Shown here in pieces: positions 17,453 through 25,702 of a stretch of DNA of 64,000 bases. The notes under the pieces were generated by a model, which saw only the letters and a program-made list of their open reading frames with translations, ran no database searches and had not been told where the DNA came from. This DNA comes from JBCCTX01 sp965263105 (GTDB lineage: Bacteria; Bacteroidota; Bacteroidia; J057): contig CBDHGL010000003.1 in NCBI GenBank assembly GCA_965263105.1, positions 1,488,001 through 1,552,000 of the forward strand. Reading direction: 5' to 3'. Numbering within the stretch: the stretch's first letter is position 1; each line of letters starts with the position of its first letter. A program made the translations under genes and the position numbers.

Positions 17453-17962
17453 ATGAAAAAGAAATCAACTCCTACTATGCGGCCACAGGATGTGGTAATC
17501 CTCTTGAAAATCAGGTTGGAAGCTTCTCGCTCATGGACGCAAAGCTCCCTGGCGCAGTCCCTGTACATGAGTCAATCAGAGATTAGTGAGTCCCTTACAC
17601 GTTCTACTTATGCACGTTTACTCTTTGACAACGGCAGAAAGATTCAGACTCAGGCACTTGTGGATTTTATTCAATATGGTCTCCCTTATGCCTTTCCTCA
17701 ACGTCCCGGCGTAGTGCAACGTGGCATTCCAACGGCTCATAGTGCCCCGCCACTTAACGCTGAGATAGTAAGTGAGGAAAACTATGTATGGCCCTCTAGC
17801 AAGGGGAGTATAAGGGGACATAGTCTCCTTCCCTTGTACCCAAGTGTTGTACAGGCAGTGCAATCAGAATGCTCTATGAACAATTGGCACTTATTGATGC
17901 TCGGGTAGGTCGTTCCCGTGAACGCACATTCGCCTTGCAAATACTCAAAGAGAAGGCACCTT
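17453..17962 (+). pseudogene. HTH regulator of a helix-turn-helix/nucleotidyltransferase pair, frameshifted
   Basis: From ATG 17453 (MKKKSTPTMRPQDVVILLKI) the frame encodes a helix-turn-helix (WTQSSLAQSLYMSQSEISES) and the family's conserved RPGVVQRGIPTAHSAPPLNA and PLYPSVVQAV. At about 17866-17870 homology jumps to another frame, which continues MLYEQLALIDARVGRSRERT as the normal C-terminus; the first frame instead ends at 17908 with unrelated residues. One small indel explains this. The end is approximate because the expected stop is missing and the second frame runs on into the next gene's sequence. Family recognition is from memory. A sequencing error or a programmed frameshift is possible, but the decay of the partner gene favours a true pseudogene. 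Confidence 0.65.
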
Positions 17963-18562
17963 CATCAACCGACAGGCAACGATCAAGGTATAAGGCACTG
18001 TCTATGCGAAAAAGTAGTTTTTGTGGGAGGGGCCATGGTGGCCTGTATATTGACTTAGCCAGAAGACCTCCGAACATTGATTTGGCATTTCAAATATCAA
18101 CCAGCAGCGAGCTAGAGGAATTGCGGATAGAACTCAATCGTAGGGGATTCATAGCAGATTCATTTGCCGTTTTCGAAGAGGAATGTTGTCCACCCAATCT
18201 GGATGGGCACCCGGTAACCATTGGTTTTTAAAAGGGTTTGATCGTGCAATCCTCTAGTGCTTCCCCTCCCATTTTTTATGGCGACCAAAATGGATGCTTT
18301 TTTTGACCGGGGAATCAAGGATGTGTATGCCAGTTCAGATCTAGAGGATTTGGTATACCTAATAATCCATACTTCAGATGTAGTCAGGCAGATTTCTTCT
18401 GCGCCTTTGGAAGTCAAGAAGTATTTGACAACATCTATTCAGAAAATGCTCAAAGATCTTACCATAAGGAGCGCCCTTCGTGGGCATCTATCCTATGAAA
18501 ATACGGATGAACAGTTCGAAACACTCCTCGTAAAACTCAATCAAATCGCTAACGGACTATAG
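17963..18562 (+). pseudogene. Remnant of the partner nucleotidyltransferase-like gene
   Basis: Two pieces in different frames. The first, ending at a stop at 18231, has GGLYIDLARRPPNIDLAF and STSSELEELRIELNRRGFI, resembling the N-terminal part of the nucleotidyltransferase-like protein usually encoded after this HTH protein. The second piece (in frame from a GTG at 18257) starts LPLPFFMATKMDAFFDRG and continues DLEDLVYLI to the end at 18562, matching that family's C-terminal part. The section between them, roughly 60-80 residues by family comparison, is missing or scrambled. No full-length product can be made. Identification is by remembered family pattern. Confidence 0.55.
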
Positions 18563-18575
18563 GGAATTTAAATGG

Positions 18576-19994
18576 TCACTTTCCAATACAAAACTTCCCA
18601 AAGATATTCCCCAGCACCTCTTCCGTAGATATTTCTCCGGTAATCTCCCCGATATAGTGCAGCACCGTCCGGATATCAATGGTAAGCAAATCCCCCGTCA
18701 AGCCAGACTCCATGCCTTGCTGAACCTCTTTTAGGGCCGTATGGGCAGACTGCAAGGCATTGAGGTGGCGTACATTGGAAATCAAGGTTTGGTCTGAGGA
18801 AACCGAAGACAACAAATGTACAGCGTCTACCATGCGTTGACGGAGTTCGGCAAGACCTTCGCCACTTTGGGCGGAAATGTTGAGCTGGTTGGTGATCATA
18901 GGGCCAATGCCCATGCCTGTACCTAGGGAGGGACCTCCCATCCCGATCCCCATGCTGTTGCCTTCCAGGGGCGGAAGCAGGTCGGCTTTGTTGCCGACGA
19001 TGAGGAATTGGGTGGACTCGGGTAGGTCCAGATCCGCCACATAGGCCGTGGCCTCGGCCATAGTCTCCTCCAGGAGGTCGAAGAGGTAAATGACCAACTG
19101 GGCCTTTTGTACGGCGGCTAGGGTTCGGCTCACCCCTTCGGCTTCGATGACGTCTTGGGTTTCTCGCACCCCTGCCGTATCGATCAGACGAAACTCAATT
19201 CCCTCGATTACAACACGATCTTCAATCACGTCGCGGGTGGTGCCGGGAATGGCGCTCACGATGGCGCGGTTGTCATTGAGCAGGGCATTGAGCAGGGTGG
19301 ACTTGCCGGCATTGGGCTTACCGACGATGACGGTGGCAACGCCTTGTTTGAGGGCATTGCCGAGCTGGAAGCTATCGATCAGGGCGCGGAGTTTTTGATC
19401 CATCTCTGTGAGTAGGGCACTGAGTTGGGAGCGATCGGCAAACTCGACGTCTTCCTCGCTGAAATCGAGTTCGAGTTCAATTAGGGAGGTGAAGTTCAGG
19501 AGTTGTTCGCGCAGGGCGCCTAACTCGTGGGAGACGCCGCCGCGTAGTTGCTTCATGGCCAGTCGGTGCGACTGCTGAGAGTGAGAGGCGATGAGGTCGG
19601 CCACGGCTTCGGCCTGGGCTAGGTCCATGGCGCCATTCAGGTAGGCGCGTTGGGTGAATTCGCCGGGCTCGGCCAGGCGGCAGCCGCTGTTGACCAGCTC
19701 TTGCAGGGCTTCTCGCAAGATGTAGGGAGAACCGTGGAAGCTGATTTCTACGGTATCTTCTTTGGAAAAGGAGTGGGGGGCTCGGAAGACACTTAGCACG
19801 ACCTCATCCAGGAGCTCTCCGGCTTTGAGGAATTTTCCATAGTGGAGGCTGTAGCCGGGGGCTTGGGCGATATCCCTGGAAAAGTGGGCATTGACCAGGG
19901 CTAGGGCCTGGGGACCAGATACCCGGATCATGCCCAGGGCCCCGATGCCATTGGGGGTGGCGATGGCCACAATTGTGTCTTGGTGAGAAAGCAT
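18576..19994 (-). CDS. mnmE: tRNA uridine-5-carboxymethylaminomethyl GTPase MnmE
   Basis: 472 aa. The N-terminal folate-binding domain (IVAIATPNGIGALGMIRVSG) is followed by a helical domain and an inserted G domain: P-loop GKPNAGKS at 225-232, switch PGTTRD, DTAG, NKAD at 335-338. The C-terminal FCIGK carries the conserved cysteine. With MnmG it modifies U34 of certain tRNAs; cytoplasmic. Between NKAD and the G5 motif there is an unusual Gly/Met-rich insertion (residues about 344-369, nt 18888-18965) not normally present. Its stop lies 13 bp from the convergent end of the nucleotidyltransferase remnant. Confidence 0.96.
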   Translation of the reverse strand: MLSHQDTIVAIATPNGIGALGMIRVSGPQALALVNAHFSRDIAQAPGYSLHYGKFLKAGELLDEVVLSVFRAPHSFSKEDTVEISFHGSPYILREALQELVNSGCRLAEPGEFTQRAYLNGAMDLAQAEAVADLIASHSQQSHRLAMKQLRGGVSHELGALREQLLNFTSLIELELDFSEEDVEFADRSQLSALLTEMDQKLRALIDSFQLGNALKQGVATVIVGKPNAGKSTLLNALLNDNRAIVSAIPGTTRDVIEDRVVIEGIEFRLIDTAGVRETQDVIEAEGVSRTLAAVQKAQLVIYLFDLLEETMAEATAYVADLDLPESTQFLIVGNKADLLPPLEGNSMGIGMGGPSLGTGMGIGPMITNQLNISAQSGEGLAELRQRMVDAVHLLSSVSSDQTLISNVRHLNALQSAHTALKEVQQGMESGLTGDLLTIDIRTVLHYIGEITGEISTEEVLGNIFGKFCIGK

Positions 19995-20102
19995 GGAGCA
20001 AGATAGGAATATTCACAATTAAAATTGATAATTGGGATAATTGTGCTTATTTTTAGCATACAGATTGAAAAGTGGCTTAATATATCCCATGAAACTACGA
20101 TC

Positions 20103-20705
20103 ATGGAAACCGCAACAAAATACCCTAGCCCCAAAGAATTCTACACCGAAGAAGAATATTTTCTTCTTGAAGAGCAGGCTTCCTACCGCAGCGAGTATGT
20201 AGGAGGAAAAATTATTGCCATGGCTGGAGGCACTGCTGCCCACGATGCGATTTGTGTTAACGTATATGGAGAATTTTACTCAGCTTTGAAGGGGAGCAAA
20301 TGCCGGCTGTATTCAAGTAATATGAAGCTTGCTATTCCAGGACAGGGGAAATATTATTATCCTGATGCTATGGTACTTTGCGGGGAAGAGAGATTGCAGC
20401 CTGGTAAAAAAGATATTTTACAAAACCCCAACCTAATTATTGAAGTTCTCTCCCAAAGCACTGAATCGGTAGATAGAGGAAAAAAATTCCAGGACTATTT
20501 TTCCTTACCGAGTGTGAAAGAATATATGATCATTGATCAGTATCAAATACGGGTGGAGCTATTTCAGAAGCTGACCGATCGGGAGGGGAAATACTACATT
20601 TATTCTAAAAAGGAAGAGGAAATAGCATGTTCGAGTATCCCGATCAAGATTAAGGTTGATTCTTTATATACACACGTATTATTTGAGGAAAGCCAGACCC
20701 CATGA
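20103..20705 (+). CDS. Uma2-family putative endonuclease 1
   Basis: 200 aa from ATG 20103 (METATKYPSPKEFYTEEEY); the longer frame uses TTG 20025. Uma2 (DUF820) hallmarks are present: YRSEYVGGKIIAMAGG, YYPDAMV with the metal-binding Asp, IIEVLSQSTESVDRGKKF with Glu and Lys, and EYMIIDQ. The family has a PD-(D/E)xK nuclease fold, and its biological role is poorly known. This copy is the most divergent of four tandem genes. It overlaps the next gene by 4 bp (ATGA), so they are translationally coupled. Confidence 0.88.
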   Translation: METATKYPSPKEFYTEEEYFLLEEQASYRSEYVGGKIIAMAGGTAAHDAICVNVYGEFYSALKGSKCRLYSSNMKLAIPGQGKYYYPDAMVLCGEERLQPGKKDILQNPNLIIEVLSQSTESVDRGKKFQDYFSLPSVKEYMIIDQYQIRVELFQKLTDREGKYYIYSKKEEEIACSSIPIKIKVDSLYTHVLFEESQTP

Positions 20706-21268
20706 AAAATCTCACCTATCCCCCCTACACCCTGGAGGAATATATCCTCCGCGAAGAGCAGTCGGAGTACCGCAACGAATACCGCGATGGCGAGATCGAA
20801 GCCATGGCGGGGGAGAGTCAAAACCATAGTATTTTATGCTTCAATACGATGGTTCTATTGGGAAACCATCTATGGGATAGAGATTGCTATGTCTTTACCA
20901 GCAATATGAAAGTGTATATTCCACAAAAGAATAAAATGTACTATCCGGATGTCTCAGTTACCTGTGGAGAGGTGGATTCCGCCTTGGAAAGAAATGATAT
21001 GATCGCCAATCCCCTTTTACTATTTGAGGTCCTCTCCAAAAGTACAGCAAAGTTCGACCAGGGAGAAAAATTTGAGGACTACAAGACGCTAGAAAGCCTA
21101 AGAGAATATGTACTAATCGACCAGTATCAGTATCGGGTACAAGTGTTTTATCAGGATAAGGAAGGATGGCAGGTCTCAGAATATATAGATCCTGATGAGT
21201 TCGTAAACTTACAGTCAATAAATATGAGGTTACCGCTAAGGTCTTTGTATCAAAAAGTGAAGTTTTAA
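20702..21268 (+). CDS. Uma2-family putative endonuclease 2
   Basis: 188 aa. The Uma2 core is intact: EYRNEYRDGEIEAMAGES, YYPDVSVTCGE, LLFEVLSKSTAKFDQGEKF, EYVLIDQ. The first ~120 bases are almost identical at DNA level to the next copy, as is the section around 21030-21110, while residues about 41-58 and the C-terminal 40 residues differ. This mosaic suggests recent duplication with local gene conversion. It is coupled to copy 1 by an ATGA overlap. Confidence 0.9.
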   Translation: MKNLTYPPYTLEEYILREEQSEYRNEYRDGEIEAMAGESQNHSILCFNTMVLLGNHLWDRDCYVFTSNMKVYIPQKNKMYYPDVSVTCGEVDSALERNDMIANPLLLFEVLSKSTAKFDQGEKFEDYKTLESLREYVLIDQYQYRVQVFYQDKEGWQVSEYIDPDEFVNLQSINMRLPLRSLYQKVKF

Positions 21269-21309
21269 ATTCATTAATTGTCCTTCCCAGCTATACGAAT
21301 AAATTTCCC

Positions 21310-21876
21310 ATGAAAAATCTCACCTATCCCCCCTACACCCTGGAGGAATATATCCTCCGTGAAGAGCAGTCGGAGTACCGCAACGAATACCGCGATGGCG
21401 AGATCGAAGCCATGGCGGGAGAGAGCCCCAAACACAGCATTTTATGCCATAATATTCATGGCCTTCTTTTTCAGGCTATGGGAGAAAGAGATTGCACATC
21501 CTTGACCAGCAATATGAAAGTCTATATTCCCAAAAAGAATAAAATGTACTATCCTGATGTATCAGTGGTATGTGGGGAAGTAGAAATGGCTTTAGGGAGA
21601 AATGACATGATTGCCAATCCCATTTTACTCTTTGAGGTCCTCTCCAAAAGTACGGCGAAGTTTGATCGCGGAGAAAAATTTGAGGACTACAAGACGCTAG
21701 AAAGCCTTCAGGAATATGTATTGATCGATCAATTTCAATATTGGGTTAAGGTCTTTTATAAGGAAAAAGGTTACTGGAAATCTAAAGAATACTCCGATCC
21801 TGAAGAATTCGTGTATTTAACCTCGCTTGATTTAAAATTGCCTGTAAAATCACTGTATCGAAGAGTGGAATTTTAA
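21310..21876 (+). CDS. Uma2-family putative endonuclease 3
   Basis: 188 aa, 41 bp after copy 2. It has the same N-terminal block (MKNLTYPPYTLEEYILREEQ) and catalytic region (YYPDVSVVCGE, FEVLSKSTAKFDRGEKF, EYVLIDQ). The variable part around residues 41-58 and the C-terminal tail (ending PVKSLYRRVEF) differ from copy 2. The nuclease residues are all present, so the copy is probably active. Confidence 0.9.
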   Translation: MKNLTYPPYTLEEYILREEQSEYRNEYRDGEIEAMAGESPKHSILCHNIHGLLFQAMGERDCTSLTSNMKVYIPKKNKMYYPDVSVVCGEVEMALGRNDMIANPILLFEVLSKSTAKFDRGEKFEDYKTLESLQEYVLIDQFQYWVKVFYKEKGYWKSKEYSDPEEFVYLTSLDLKLPVKSLYRRVEF

Positions 21877-21911
21877 CTTGATACGTCTACTCTCATTCAA
21901 TGAACTTATCC

Positions 21912-22475
21912 ATGAAAAATCTCACCTATCCTCTGGAAGAATACCTCCTCCGAGAAGAGCAGTCTGAATACCGCAACGAATACCGTAATGGCGAGATCGA
22001 AGCCATGGCGGGAGAAAGCCCAAACCATAGTTTGCTTTGTTTCAATTGCATGGGCTTGTTATACAACTTGCTATTTGACAGAAACTGTAAGGTCTTTACC
22101 AGCAACATGAAAGTGTATATCCCTGATAAGAATAAAATGTATTACCCTGATGTATCGGTAGTTTGTGGGGAGGTAGAAATGGCATTGGAGAGAAATGACA
22201 TGATTGCTAATCCCATTTTACTCTTTGAGGTCCTCTCCAAAAGTACAGCTAAGTTTGATCGCGGAGAAAAATTTGAGGACTACAAGACGCTTGAAAGCCT
22301 TAGAGAGTATGTACTAATCGACCAGTATCAGTATCAGGTACAGGTATTTTTTAAGGAAGGAGAAAAATGGAGCCTTGACTTCTATACTGCCCCTTCCGAA
22401 ATTATCTATTTACATACCTTGGATGGGTACTTTTCCCTAGCGTCCTTGTATAGGCGTGTAAGCATAGAATCGTGA
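21912..22475 (+). CDS. Uma2-family putative endonuclease 4
   Basis: 187 aa from ATG 21912, chosen because it aligns with the MKNLTYP start of copies 2 and 3; an in-frame ATG at 21900 would add four residues. It lacks the PYT of the other copies near the start but keeps YRNEYRNGEIEAMAGES, YYPDVSVVCGE, FEVLSKSTAKFDRGEKF and EYVLIDQ. It lies 35 bp after copy 3 and is the last gene of the array. It is convergent with nuoM. Confidence 0.9.
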   Translation: MKNLTYPLEEYLLREEQSEYRNEYRNGEIEAMAGESPNHSLLCFNCMGLLYNLLFDRNCKVFTSNMKVYIPDKNKMYYPDVSVVCGEVEMALERNDMIANPILLFEVLSKSTAKFDRGEKFEDYKTLESLREYVLIDQYQYQVQVFFKEGEKWSLDFYTAPSEIIYLHTLDGYFSLASLYRRVSIES

Positions 22476-22539
22476 AAAGATTCCTAAATTTTTAGGGTTC
22501 GTCTATTTTTAAAAATGTTTATGGATGGGCAAAATAGCC

Positions 22540-24135
22540 CTAAGGCACCACTGAAAGTACCGCATCGTGATCCTCATCCTCGTGCTTAATAGGCTGAACA
22601 GCCTTATTCGCAGAAGGCAGGTTGTTCTCCTCCAATACGTAGGAAACTACCTTGTCTGAACTAAAGGAAATTTGCTGTAGGAAAGGAGTGGCATAAAGTC
22701 CCATCCAAAACATAAGGATAATGAGGGGCATCATAACCGCTACCTCACGACCATTGAGGTCGACCAGTTGCTGATTGGCTTCCTTATCGAGTTCGCCAAA
22801 CATGACCCGACGAAACATCCAAAGGAGATACACCGCAGCGATGATAACACCCGTAGCAGCGAATATGGCAAAGGCTTGAGAGATTACAGTCGATTTGAAG
22901 CTCCCCATCAGTACGAGGAATTCCCCAACAAAACCGTTCAAGCCTGGTAGGCCTACGGAAGCCATAATAGTGATCATGAATATGAGGGTAAATACCGGTA
23001 TCTGCTTAGCCAATCCTTGAAAGTCAGCGATCATACGGGTATGACGCCTATCATAGATCATCCCAACAATGAGGAATAGAGCTCCTGTAGCAATACCGTG
23101 GTTGACCATCTGCATAACCGCTCCACTCATAGCCTCCTCTGTGAAGGCGAAGATTCCCAGGACAATAAATCCCAGGTGAGAGACGGAAGAATAGGCCACT
23201 AACTTCTTTACATCTGTCTGAACCATGGCCGCCATAGCTCCATAAATAATTCCTACAACGGCAAAGCCGCACATCAAGGGGGCAAACTGTACAGAGGCTT
23301 CTGGGAAAAGAGGCAAACAGAAACGGATCAAGCCGTAGGTACCCATTTTCAGCAAAACCCCAGCCAGAATAACGGATCCAGCTGTGGGGGCCTGGGTGTG
23401 TGCATCCGGGAGCCAGGTATGAACAGGGAAAAGCGGAACTTTTATGGCAAAACTCAATGTGAAAGCCCAGAATAACCATTGCCGAGTGTCTAGCCCTACT
23501 TCGGCCTGCTCCAGTAGTGTCAGATAAGAAGTGGTGAAAACCTTTCCGGGAACATTAATCCCCAGATAAATAATGGCAATCAACATCAGTAGAGAGCCCA
23601 CCAAGGTATACAGGAAAAACTTCACTGAAGCATATACTCTGTCCTTACCCCCCCAAATTCCAATGAGAAAGTACATGGGAATCAAAACCATCTCGAAGAA
23701 GATGTAGAACAATAACATATCTAGGGAGAGGAAGAATCCTACCACACCCGTTTCGAGAAATAGCAACAGCGCATAGTAGGCAATTTCGTGTTTGTCTATA
23801 GAGCCCCAGGAAAAATAAATGGAAAGGGGGAATAGTAAAGTAGTCAAAAGCACCAGATAAATGGATATCCCGTCTAGGGCCAGGGTATAATTGATATCAT
23901 AACCACCTGTAGTAAACCAGGGAATATTGAGAAAGTAGACATAGCCATTTTCTCCTACATTTCCGGCAGCCACCTCACCTGTATAGGAAAAATACAACCA
24001 AATGCTGGCCAGAAAGGGAATCAAAGAAAATATCAAGGCCAGGGTTCTCGCCCCTTGATCACTTCGGAACAACAGGATGAGTAAAGCTCCAAGTAGGGGC
24101 GTAAAAATCAGGGATTGTAACAGTATTTCAGCCAC
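22540..24135 (-). CDS. nuoM: NADH-quinone oxidoreductase subunit M (NuoM)
   Basis: 531 aa, about 14 membrane helices. Hallmarks include FEMVLIPMYFLIGIWGG with the conserved helix-5 glutamate, KVPLFPVHTWLPDAHTQAPT with the proton-channel lysine, and KKLVAYSSVSHLGFIVLG. It is an antiporter-like proton-pumping subunit of complex I in the inner membrane. The C-terminus (about 500-531) is soluble and acidic. It lies 214 bp downstream of the amidase gene, with an intergenic repeat element between. In most nuo operons nuoM lies directly before nuoN; here it follows nuoN with two unrelated genes between. Confidence 0.95.
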   Translation of the reverse strand: MAEILLQSLIFTPLLGALLILLFRSDQGARTLALIFSLIPFLASIWLYFSYTGEVAAGNVGENGYVYFLNIPWFTTGGYDINYTLALDGISIYLVLLTTLLFPLSIYFSWGSIDKHEIAYYALLLFLETGVVGFFLSLDMLLFYIFFEMVLIPMYFLIGIWGGKDRVYASVKFFLYTLVGSLLMLIAIIYLGINVPGKVFTTSYLTLLEQAEVGLDTRQWLFWAFTLSFAIKVPLFPVHTWLPDAHTQAPTAGSVILAGVLLKMGTYGLIRFCLPLFPEASVQFAPLMCGFAVVGIIYGAMAAMVQTDVKKLVAYSSVSHLGFIVLGIFAFTEEAMSGAVMQMVNHGIATGALFLIVGMIYDRRHTRMIADFQGLAKQIPVFTLIFMITIMASVGLPGLNGFVGEFLVLMGSFKSTVISQAFAIFAATGVIIAAVYLLWMFRRVMFGELDKEANQQLVDLNGREVAVMMPLIILMFWMGLYATPFLQQISFSSDKVVSYVLEENNLPSANKAVQPIKHEDEDHDAVLSVVP

Positions 24136-24218
24136 GTAGTAGAGAAATTAGGTAATAAATGGTTTTTCTCAAATCGCTCAAAGATATGTCTTTTTGGGTA
24201 AAAGTCCATAGGTAGTTA

Positions 24219-24342
24219 AATAGTCGACAGACCACAGACCACAGTTTTTTGAGGATAGAGCCAAGAGGAGAGAGATTTAATCTTGATTCATAAAAATAAC
24301 TCGCACCTATCCCCTCTCATTCTGTGGACCGTTGACCATAAG
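24219..24342. repeat. Composite element of two inverted TAGTCGACAGTCCACAGT-type repeats
   Basis: TAGTCGACAGACCACAGACC (from 24221) and, inverted, CTGTGGACCGTTGACCAT (24322-24339) bracket about 75 bp that include GAGGAGAGAG and CCTATCCCCTCTCA. The layout resembles a small palindromic mobile or REP-type element. It lies in the gap between nuoM and the amidase gene. Confidence 0.55.
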
Positions 24343-24349
24343 CTATTCC

Positions 24350-25675
24350 CTATTCTACCCCCACAAACTCCTTCACCGCCTGCACATAAGCTGCAGCAAC
24401 CGTCTTCACCCGAGAAGAAATCGGGATTCCCGCAACGATAGCATCCTGTTTACTCAGCCAGATCAATTCACGCCAATTATCCTGACAGAGGCTTTCTCCG
24501 TAGCAAAGGGGGCTATTGACCAATCGGGTAAGGGCCAGATCTCTCCCATAAACGCCTGGCTCAGAGGTAGGGGTACAGAAATTGACTAAGTAATCTGGTT
24601 CTTTGTTCTTGTCGACAATCGGAACATGGGTGTGGAAGGTATTAGCCTTTAAGTAAAGAGATGAGAGCCTTATAGATTCCTGTACATGTGTACTAACAAG
24701 TAGGCGGAGAAAATTAACCCTCCCTTTAAGACTTTTTAAGTCTCTAGTGCTGAGATTCCCTGGGACAAAGGCCATGCTATAGTTGGCAAAGCCGGGTTCA
24801 AAATACCCCTCGCGATCCCGTCGATCCCAGTTGTCTTTGTCCACATTATAATGAATGATCAAGGTAAAGTCTGGTCGAAAGGCATTGATTTTATTGGCCC
24901 TAGCCCTGAGATCCAGGATGTTGAAGAAACGGCGATAAATATCATTCTCTGTAGCTTCGGTCCTCCAGAATTGTGCCTTGGCCTTTGTCATCCTTCCTGC
25001 TCGTACCTCCCGGTCCACCGCTGAAAGGAAAGAGTTTTTACGCCAGTCTACATATAGGGGCCCCATGGCACTTTGACCAGGTTTTTCCCGGGTCATCATG
25101 ATGGTTGCCCCCATTTTTTCGAGCTCGCGTTTGACCAGGTGCGCTGTAGTGAGGTTGAGGTTCCCTTCCCAGAAAGCGATTCCTTCTCGGTTATCGTTAG
25201 GCCTTACTTTGACGTACTTTCCTTCGAGTTCTGCCTGCTCCATAGAGCTACCCAAATGGCCAGGATCCAAGGCTACCCTAAGCCCTTTCAAGGGATAGGC
25301 CTCATCGGAATCAGGTTTCCACGAAGAGGGCTGGTATTCCTCTTTCTTGCTTTCATCCCAGGTGCGTATTCCCTTGGCCCTGTATTCAGAAATGAGTTCC
25401 TCAGTTGACAAGCGCTCACACATACTGATGAAAACGCTTATATCATCTGGACTGAGGTGAATTTCTGGATTGTTACGTTGTTTTTCTTTTGGCGAAGCGT
25501 ATAGGTAGATGCCTTTTTCCCCGATGGTTACTTGTTCCGCCAGCTTCCCATTTTTATCCAAAACCGACAGGTTAAATCTAGCCCTTGATTCCCAACCTGA
25601 ATAGGAAGTAATGGGTTGAGCATACAGGAAGCTCACAAAATATATGAATTGGCAGCTTAAAAAAAATGTTCTCAT
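24350..25675 (-). CDS. N-acetylmuramoyl-L-alanine amidase-like protein (Amidase_3)
   Basis: 441 aa with a signal peptide (MRTFFLSCQFIYFVSFLYAQ), hence periplasmic. The Amidase_3 zinc site can be traced: VALDPGHLG (His), FWEGNLNLTTAHLVKRELEK (Glu), FTLIIHYNVD (His), and a probable catalytic Glu in SEPGVYGRDLAL. The first ~125 residues form an extra N-terminal domain, and there are long insertions between the metal ligands, so the protein is larger than cell-separation amidases. It would cleave the glycan-peptide bond of peptidoglycan. It is 27 bp downstream of the barrel protein gene and probably co-transcribed with it. Confidence 0.78.
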   Translation of the reverse strand: MRTFFLSCQFIYFVSFLYAQPITSYSGWESRARFNLSVLDKNGKLAEQVTIGEKGIYLYASPKEKQRNNPEIHLSPDDISVFISMCERLSTEELISEYRAKGIRTWDESKKEEYQPSSWKPDSDEAYPLKGLRVALDPGHLGSSMEQAELEGKYVKVRPNDNREGIAFWEGNLNLTTAHLVKRELEKMGATIMMTREKPGQSAMGPLYVDWRKNSFLSAVDREVRAGRMTKAKAQFWRTEATENDIYRRFFNILDLRARANKINAFRPDFTLIIHYNVDKDNWDRRDREGYFEPGFANYSMAFVPGNLSTRDLKSLKGRVNFLRLLVSTHVQESIRLSSLYLKANTFHTHVPIVDKNKEPDYLVNFCTPTSEPGVYGRDLALTRLVNSPLCYGESLCQDNWRELIWLSKQDAIVAGIPISSRVKTVAAAYVQAVKEFVGVE

Positions 25676-25702
25676 TAAATCATATTCTAAATCAAGTTAA
25701 AC

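Noticed and set aside
23051..23479. 142-codon minus-strand frame inside nuoM
   Set aside because: It lies in another frame of a clearly conserved gene and has no own start context or family motif.
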